DNA from: Anaerobutyricum stercoris
GTDB taxonomy: Bacteria > Bacillota > Clostridia > Lachnospirales > Lachnospiraceae
NCBI GenBank assembly: GCA_019116455.1
Contig: DXBR01000075.1
Span: forward strand, 1 to 45,251
Reading direction: 5' to 3'
DNA length: 45,251 nt
A model generated the notes under the pieces. The model was not told the DNA's origin and did no database searches. It saw only the letters and a program-made list of their open reading frames with translations. How positions within the stretch are numbered: the first letter of the stretch is position 1; each line of letters opens with the position of its first letter. Shown one piece after another: positions 41,747 through 45,251 of the stretch. The position numbers were made by a program, and so were the translations under genes.

Positions 41747-42747
41747 CAGATTCTCGGCAGCAGCTCGCCCCGCGGCTCCGGCAGCAGCGTTTCCGCACCG
41801 ATCTCCGTGGTCATCACAACCCGGCCCGGCATCTCTTCGGTCACCTCGCCAATGATGGCGGCGTCTTTGGTATATTTGCCCTGGCGCAGCTTCTCCACGA
41901 TGGCCTCCGCCTGCTCCTTCGGCGCAAAAATCACCAGACGTCCCTCGCAGGCAAGATACAGTGGTTCGAGACCCAGCATGCCGCAGACGCCCTTCACTCC
42001 GTCCTGCACCGGTATGTCTTCCGCATGGAGGCGGATGCCCACCTGGCTCTGTCCCGCAATCTCATAGAGGACAGTTCCAACGCCGCCGCGGGTGGCGTCA
42101 CGGATCACATGAATATCCTTCGTCACAGAAAGCATGTCCTCCACGGCTCCCCAGAGCGGTGCGCAGTCGCTGGTCACGTCCGCCTCAATGCCGAAATCTT
42201 CCCGTTCCAGCAAAATCGTGCAGCCATGACGTCCCACGTCGCCGCTTACGATGACCGCGTCACCCGGCTGCGCCTTCTTGCCTGAAGTCTCCACATCCTC
42301 CTGCACCAGTCCGATGCCAGTAGTCGTGATAAACACGCCGTCCACCTGACCTTTTCCGGCCACCTTCGTGTCGCCCGCCACAATCTTCACGCCGACCTCC
42401 TTCGCCGTCGCCTCCATGGCAGCGGCGATCTTTTCCAGCTTCTCCATCGGGAATCCTTCCTCAATGACAAATGCACAGGAAAGGTACAACGGTTTCGCTC
42501 CCATGCAGGCCAGGTCGTTGACCGTGCCGCAGATACTGAGCTTTCCGATGTTTCCTCCCGGAAACTCCGCCGGAGATACGATGAAGCCGTCGGTGGTAAA
42601 GGCAAGCTTTCCCGCTTCCACCGAAAGCACCGCCGCATCGTCGCTGGTCAGATCCGGATTGGCAAAATGTTCTTTAAATACTTTATCTATCAGCTCGGCG
42701 GTCTGTTTTCCGCCGGCCCCATGGGCAAGGGTTACTGTTTCATTCAT
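41743..42747 (-). CDS. hypE: hydrogenase maturation protein HypE
   Basis: A 334-residue enzyme of the PurM-like family that dehydrates the thiocarboxamide on its own C-terminal cysteine to a thiocyanate, giving cyanide for the Fe(CN)2CO group. It begins TVTLAHGAGGKQTAELI and shows LTSDDAAVL, FTTDGFIVSPAEFPGGNIGK, the SICGTVNDLACMGAKPLYLS segment, IVAGDTKVAGKG, VSGDVGRHG and RDATRGGVGTVLYEI. The essential C-terminal PRIC is intact. The ATG at 42747 has AAGGAGA about 6 bases upstream; the longer frame to 42864 runs into an inverted-repeat element. The stop codon is supplied by the palindromic element that follows. Confidence 0.96.
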   Translation of the reverse strand: MNETVTLAHGAGGKQTAELIDKVFKEHFANPDLTSDDAAVLSVEAGKLAFTTDGFIVSPAEFPGGNIGKLSICGTVNDLACMGAKPLYLSCAFVIEEGFPMEKLEKIAAAMEATAKEVGVKIVAGDTKVAGKGQVDGVFITTTGIGLVQEDVETSGKKAQPGDAVIVSGDVGRHGCTILLEREDFGIEADVTSDCAPLWGAVEDMLSVTKDIHVIRDATRGGVGTVLYEIAGQSQVGIRLHAEDIPVQDGVKGVCGMLGLEPLYLACEGRLVIFAPKEQAEAIVEKLRQGKYTKDAAIIGEVTEEMPGRVVMTTEIGAETLLPEPRGELLPRIC

Positions 42748-43146
42748 AATCTTTCTCCTTGTATTGTGGTTATTTTCGAATTGGAATTTGGCCAGTTCTT
42801 TTGCATATACAGACGACGGTGGAAGCGCCATGTCGTTCGTCCGCCGACGCCCTCTCTCGGACATCAGGCGGCTCCTGGGGGCATAAAATTCGGGCCGTCC
42901 GGCCTGTGAAGACGGGCATGATATAATCTTTTGTAAAAGCAGAGGAAGGAAGACAAAAGGATAATATCCTGTGCTTGCACGAAGGAGGAATTCTTTTGTC
43001 TTCCGCGCAGCGAAGCTGGAAAACCGCTGCAGCGGTTTTTGCTCTGCTTTATCAAAAATATCTGATGACCGTCTGAGGGTGTCGGCGGCTGAATTTTATG
43101 CTCATCCCAGCCGTCGTCTGTGTATCCTTTTCTCACCCGCCAAATC
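42748..43146. mobile_element. 399-bp gap with a nested inverted-repeat element (42810-43120)
   Basis: No gene is supported here. Outer arms CAGACGACGG (42810-42819) and CCGTCGTCTG (43111-43120) are followed inward by CCGCCGAC/GTCGGCGG (42841-42848, 43081-43088), CATCAG/CTGATG, GCATAAAATTC/GAATTTTATGC (42881-42891, 43091-43101), AAAGCAGAG/CTCTGCTTT and GGAAGACAAAAG/CTTTTGTCTTCC (42948-42959, 42993-43004). An 18-bp perfect palindrome around CTGCAG (43021-43038) lies inside. The structure suggests a non-coding mobile element or a strongly folded RNA between hypD and hypE. Confidence 0.6.
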
Positions 43147-44193
43147 CTAATTCTCTCCGTACTGATAAAATGCGGAGCAGGCTCCTTCGCCGGAAACCAT
43201 GCAGGCTCCCACCGGATGAAGCGGCGTGCATCCCTTTCCAAATAACGGACATTGTGTCGGTGTACATTTGCCCTGCAGTACTTCTCCGCAGCGGCAGGCC
43301 GGGTTGCTCCGTCCTTCCATCTTCGGAATATCGTACTTCACTCTCGCATCAAACTGCCGGTGTTCTTCCCGCAGCTTCATACCGGACTGCGGAATCATAC
43401 CCAGTCCCCGCCATTCAGAGTCGCAGGCTTCCATCCATTCTTCCATCAGCTTCTGCGCCGGAACGCTTCCCTGCGGCGTCACCACGCGTTTATATGCGTT
43501 GGCAAAAAATGGCTCTCCTTTGGGAAACTTTGCAAGGATCACGGCGAAAGCCGCCAGGATTTCTTTGGCTCCAAAGCCTGCCACAACGCCGCTGATGCCC
43601 TCTGCTGCCAGTTCTTCGCAGAGTTTTGTTCCCATGATGGCGTTCACGTGTCCCGGATACAGGAATACATCGGCGCTTCCTTTTAATGCTTTATACGCCT
43701 GCGGCATGGTCTTGTTGGCTGTCAGCAGAGAATAATTCTCAAGCCCTGCCTCCGCTGCCATCTTTACAGACAGGCAGGAGGCCGGCGTGGTGGTCTCAAA
43801 TCCCACGGACAGGAATACCACCTGCTCGTCCCTGTGTTCTTTTGCGTACTGGAAAGCGTCTGTCGGCGAGTACACCACCTGTATTTTTCCACCCTCGGCT
43901 CTGGCCGCCGCCAAGCTTTTTTTGCTGCCCGGCACCCGCACCAGATCACCAAATGTACAGATAGTCACATTTTTTTCCAGAGCCAGCCAGATCGCCTCGT
44001 CAATAAAATCTGCCGGCGTCACACAGACCGGACAGCCCGGTCCGGAAATAAGATTCACCTGCTCCGGCAGCAGCTTCCGGATACCCAGCCGGAATATCTC
44101 GTGGGTATGCGTGCCGCAGACTTCCATGATCCGCACCGGCGGCCCGTCATAATGCTCAATAATCTCTCTGGCTGTCTTTACGGTGTCTTTCAT
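43147..44193 (-). CDS. hypD: hydrogenase maturation protein HypD
   Basis: A 348-residue iron-sulfur protein that, with HypC, is the scaffold on which Fe(CN)2CO is built. Diagnostic motifs are MEVCGTHTHEIFRLG, ISGPGCPVCVTP, CTFGDLVRVPGS, FLSVGFETTTPA, and GFGAKEILAA. The C-terminal [4Fe-4S]-binding region has NPACRCGEVLQGKCTPTQCP and HPVGACMVSGEGACSAF. All conserved cysteines seem present and the length is close to the usual 350-370, so it should be active. Its start overlaps the hypC stop (ATGA), which fits the HypC-HypD complex being made in step. A nested repeat element separates it from hypE. Confidence 0.97.
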   Translation of the reverse strand: MKDTVKTAREIIEHYDGPPVRIMEVCGTHTHEIFRLGIRKLLPEQVNLISGPGCPVCVTPADFIDEAIWLALEKNVTICTFGDLVRVPGSKKSLAAARAEGGKIQVVYSPTDAFQYAKEHRDEQVVFLSVGFETTTPASCLSVKMAAEAGLENYSLLTANKTMPQAYKALKGSADVFLYPGHVNAIMGTKLCEELAAEGISGVVAGFGAKEILAAFAVILAKFPKGEPFFANAYKRVVTPQGSVPAQKLMEEWMEACDSEWRGLGMIPQSGMKLREEHRQFDARVKYDIPKMEGRSNPACRCGEVLQGKCTPTQCPLFGKGCTPLHPVGACMVSGEGACSAFYQYGEN

Positions 44194-44399
44194 AACAGTT
44201 CCTCCAGAATCTCATCGGCTTCCTCGTCTTCTTCCTCCTGAATCTTTGCGATGGCGATGCCCGCGTGAACCATCACGTAATCGCCCGGCTCCACATTTTC
44301 AAGAAGCTCTGTGGAGATCTCCCTTTTAGCTCCGGACGCGTCCACCACTGCCATTCCATCCTTCATTGTCACAATTTTTGCTGGTAAGCCTACACACAT
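44190..44399 (-). CDS. hypC: hydrogenase maturation chaperone HypC
   Basis: A 69-residue protein beginning MCVGLPAKIV, the invariant HypC/HybG start in which Cys2 binds the iron. It continues with VVDASGAKREISTELLEN, then VEPGDYVMVHAGIAIAKI, forming the small OB-fold, and ends in an acidic tail (EEEDEEADEILEELL). HypC carries Fe(CN)2CO between HypD and its target apoprotein. In this window the target is not visible: no large hydrogenase subunit lies nearby. GGAGGG precedes the ATG by about 6 bases. Confidence 0.97.
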   Translation of the reverse strand: MCVGLPAKIVTMKDGMAVVDASGAKREISTELLENVEPGDYVMVHAGIAIAKIQEEEDEEADEILEELL

Positions 44400-44462
44400 G
44401 GCTGTCCCTCCTCTTTTCTATCTATGATTCATCCATTTCTGATTTATTTATGTTTTATTCCG

Positions 44463-45251
44463 CTACAGATACGCCATGGCCGCCGCTGCCTGACCGAGAC
44501 AGATACCGCCGTCGTTGGGCGGGATCAGATGATGGGTCAGCACGCGGAAACCTTCTTCTTCCAGTCTCTCCACGCTGTACCGAAGCAGCAGCAGATTCTG
44601 GTAAACGCCTCCGCTCAGCGCCACGGTATTTCTTCCCATTGTCTGCCGGAGCTTAACGCAGGCATCCACGATCATCTCCGCCAGACTTCTGTGAAAGAGC
44701 CAGGCCAGGTAACCGGCGTCCTCTCCGGCCGCCCTGCCCTCCGCCATCCGGCGGATCAAACGTTTTGTGGGCAGAAGATACTGCCGTTCTTCAGCGCAGC
44801 TTTCCTTAGCCGGAATCGTTAGCCCGGAGCAGTTCCCGGCGCTCTCTACGCCGTTTTTATTCAGCTCCGCCTTCTCACATCGTTCCTCGGTGCTGCCTTC
44901 CACCTGCAATGCAATCGGCGCCAGATCTTCCCCGGCCGCGGGTTCGAGTCCCTCGGCCCCTTCGGTCTGCTCCTGGCTTGCAAGATAACCTTCCGCCGCA
45001 AACTGCAGGGAGGTTGACGCTTCTCCCTCAAATGTGGAGCTGCGGCAGATGTCAAGCAGGGCGCTCACCGCATCAAACAGCCGGCCCGCGCTGGTGGAAA
45101 TCACCGTGTTGATTTTTTTTTCTGCCATCTTGCCAAGAAGCGATGCCTCCTGACGGGTGCAGAGTCCCCATTCTTCTGCCTTCCGGCAGGCTTCTTCCTG
45201 TCCGTAAATATCTCTTAATAAGGAAACGGCAATGCGCCAGCCTTCTTTGGC
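44463..45251 (-). CDS. hypF: carbamoyltransferase HypF (partial, N-terminus outside window)
   Basis: Only the C-terminal 262 residues are present; the frame is open to the right edge. HypF uses carbamoyl phosphate and ATP to load the HypE C-terminal cysteine. The visible Kae1-like C-terminal part has VISTSAGRLFDAVSALLDI, TFEGEASTSLQ, ALSGGVYQNLLLL and HLIPPNDGGICLGQAAAAM, all family hallmarks. The acylphosphatase, zinc-finger and YrdC-like domains would lie beyond position 45251. The ATG at 45128 is internal and is not the start. It precedes hypC by 63 bases in the same direction. Confidence 0.93.
   Translation of the reverse strand, partial: AKEGWRIAVSLLRDIYGQEEACRKAEEWGLCTRQEASLLGKMAEKKINTVISTSAGRLFDAVSALLDICRSSTFEGEASTSLQFAAEGYLASQEQTEGAEGLEPAAGEDLAPIALQVEGSTEERCEKAELNKNGVESAGNCSGLTIPAKESCAEERQYLLPTKRLIRRMAEGRAAGEDAGYLAWLFHRSLAEMIVDACVKLRQTMGRNTVALSGGVYQNLLLLRYSVERLEEEGFRVLTHHLIPPNDGGICLGQAAAAMAYL

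Noticed and set aside
42864..43241. 125-codon minus-strand open frame across the hypD-hypE gap
   Set aside because: It overlaps the hypD coding end, runs through the inverted-repeat element, has no ribosome binding site and no family features. Its partial similarity to the opposite frame at 42780-42905 simply reflects the inverted repeat.
44463..45128. Complete 221-residue gene starting at 45128
   Set aside because: The frame continues in HypF-like sequence to the right edge, and the internal ATG lacks a ribosome binding site, so the gene is a truncated view of hypF.

Overview
The window comes from a spore-forming, anaerobic Clostridia-type Firmicute, most likely a Lachnospiraceae gut bacterium. 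The basis is an intact spoIVA, a DUF5721 gene (a family I associate with Lachnospiraceae), strong AGGAGG-type ribosome binding sites, frequent ATGA/TAATG gene overlaps, RecU and RelQ-type enzymes, and radical-SAM and [FeFe]-hydrogenase maturation genes. Species cannot be fixed from the sequence. I see no rRNA, tRNA, CRISPR array, phage or IS transposase. Nearly all genes lie on the minus strand, so transcription mostly runs from high to low coordinates.

Region 1 (1-9068, minus) is a nucleic-acid housekeeping run. RNase HI and a small alarmone synthetase are followed by an rRNA m5C methyltransferase, an RsuA-type pseudouridine synthase, a YgiQ radical SAM protein, an SDR, an RluA-type pseudouridine synthase and the Holliday junction resolvase RecU. 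A separately promoted YicC-family gene is cut by the left edge. Region 2 (9294-22556) is mixed: spoIVA, an M18 aminopeptidase, a DUF5721 gene (plus), an S41 protease coupled to a CdaR/PucR-type regulator, a divergent TagA-like plus LytR-CpsA-Psr-like envelope pair, an SDR (plus) that shares a palindromic divergent promoter region with that pair, an M24 aminopeptidase coupled to galE, and a cytidylate-kinase-like protein.

Region 3 (22625-35716) looks like one 13-kb envelope operon. It is driven by a strong promoter (TTGACA-18-TATAAT) and encodes, in order, a hybrid sensor kinase, a 2276-residue N-terminally anchored BspA-type LRR surface protein, a MoxR ATPase, a DUF58 protein and a membrane transglutaminase-like protein whose catalytic Cys position is Ala. 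Most of its genes overlap.

Region 4 (35933-45251) is the most unusual part. It is co-directional: hypF (cut by the right edge), hypC, hypD, hypE, a TM1266-family regulator, a NifH-like reductase, a NifD-like protein, a NifK-like protein fused in frame to a complete TcdA/ThiF-type E1-like enzyme, and hydE. The Hyp set makes Fe(CN)2CO for [NiFe] hydrogenases and HydE acts in [FeFe] H-cluster assembly, yet no hydrogenase structural gene, hypA/B, hydF or hydG is in view. An H-D-K nitrogenase-like module sits in their place. Two small palindromic, MITE-like elements lie at the joints of this cluster, and one of them supplies the hypE stop codon. This cluster is my main candidate for an undescribed metallocofactor or reductase system; its substrate cannot be read from the sequence.
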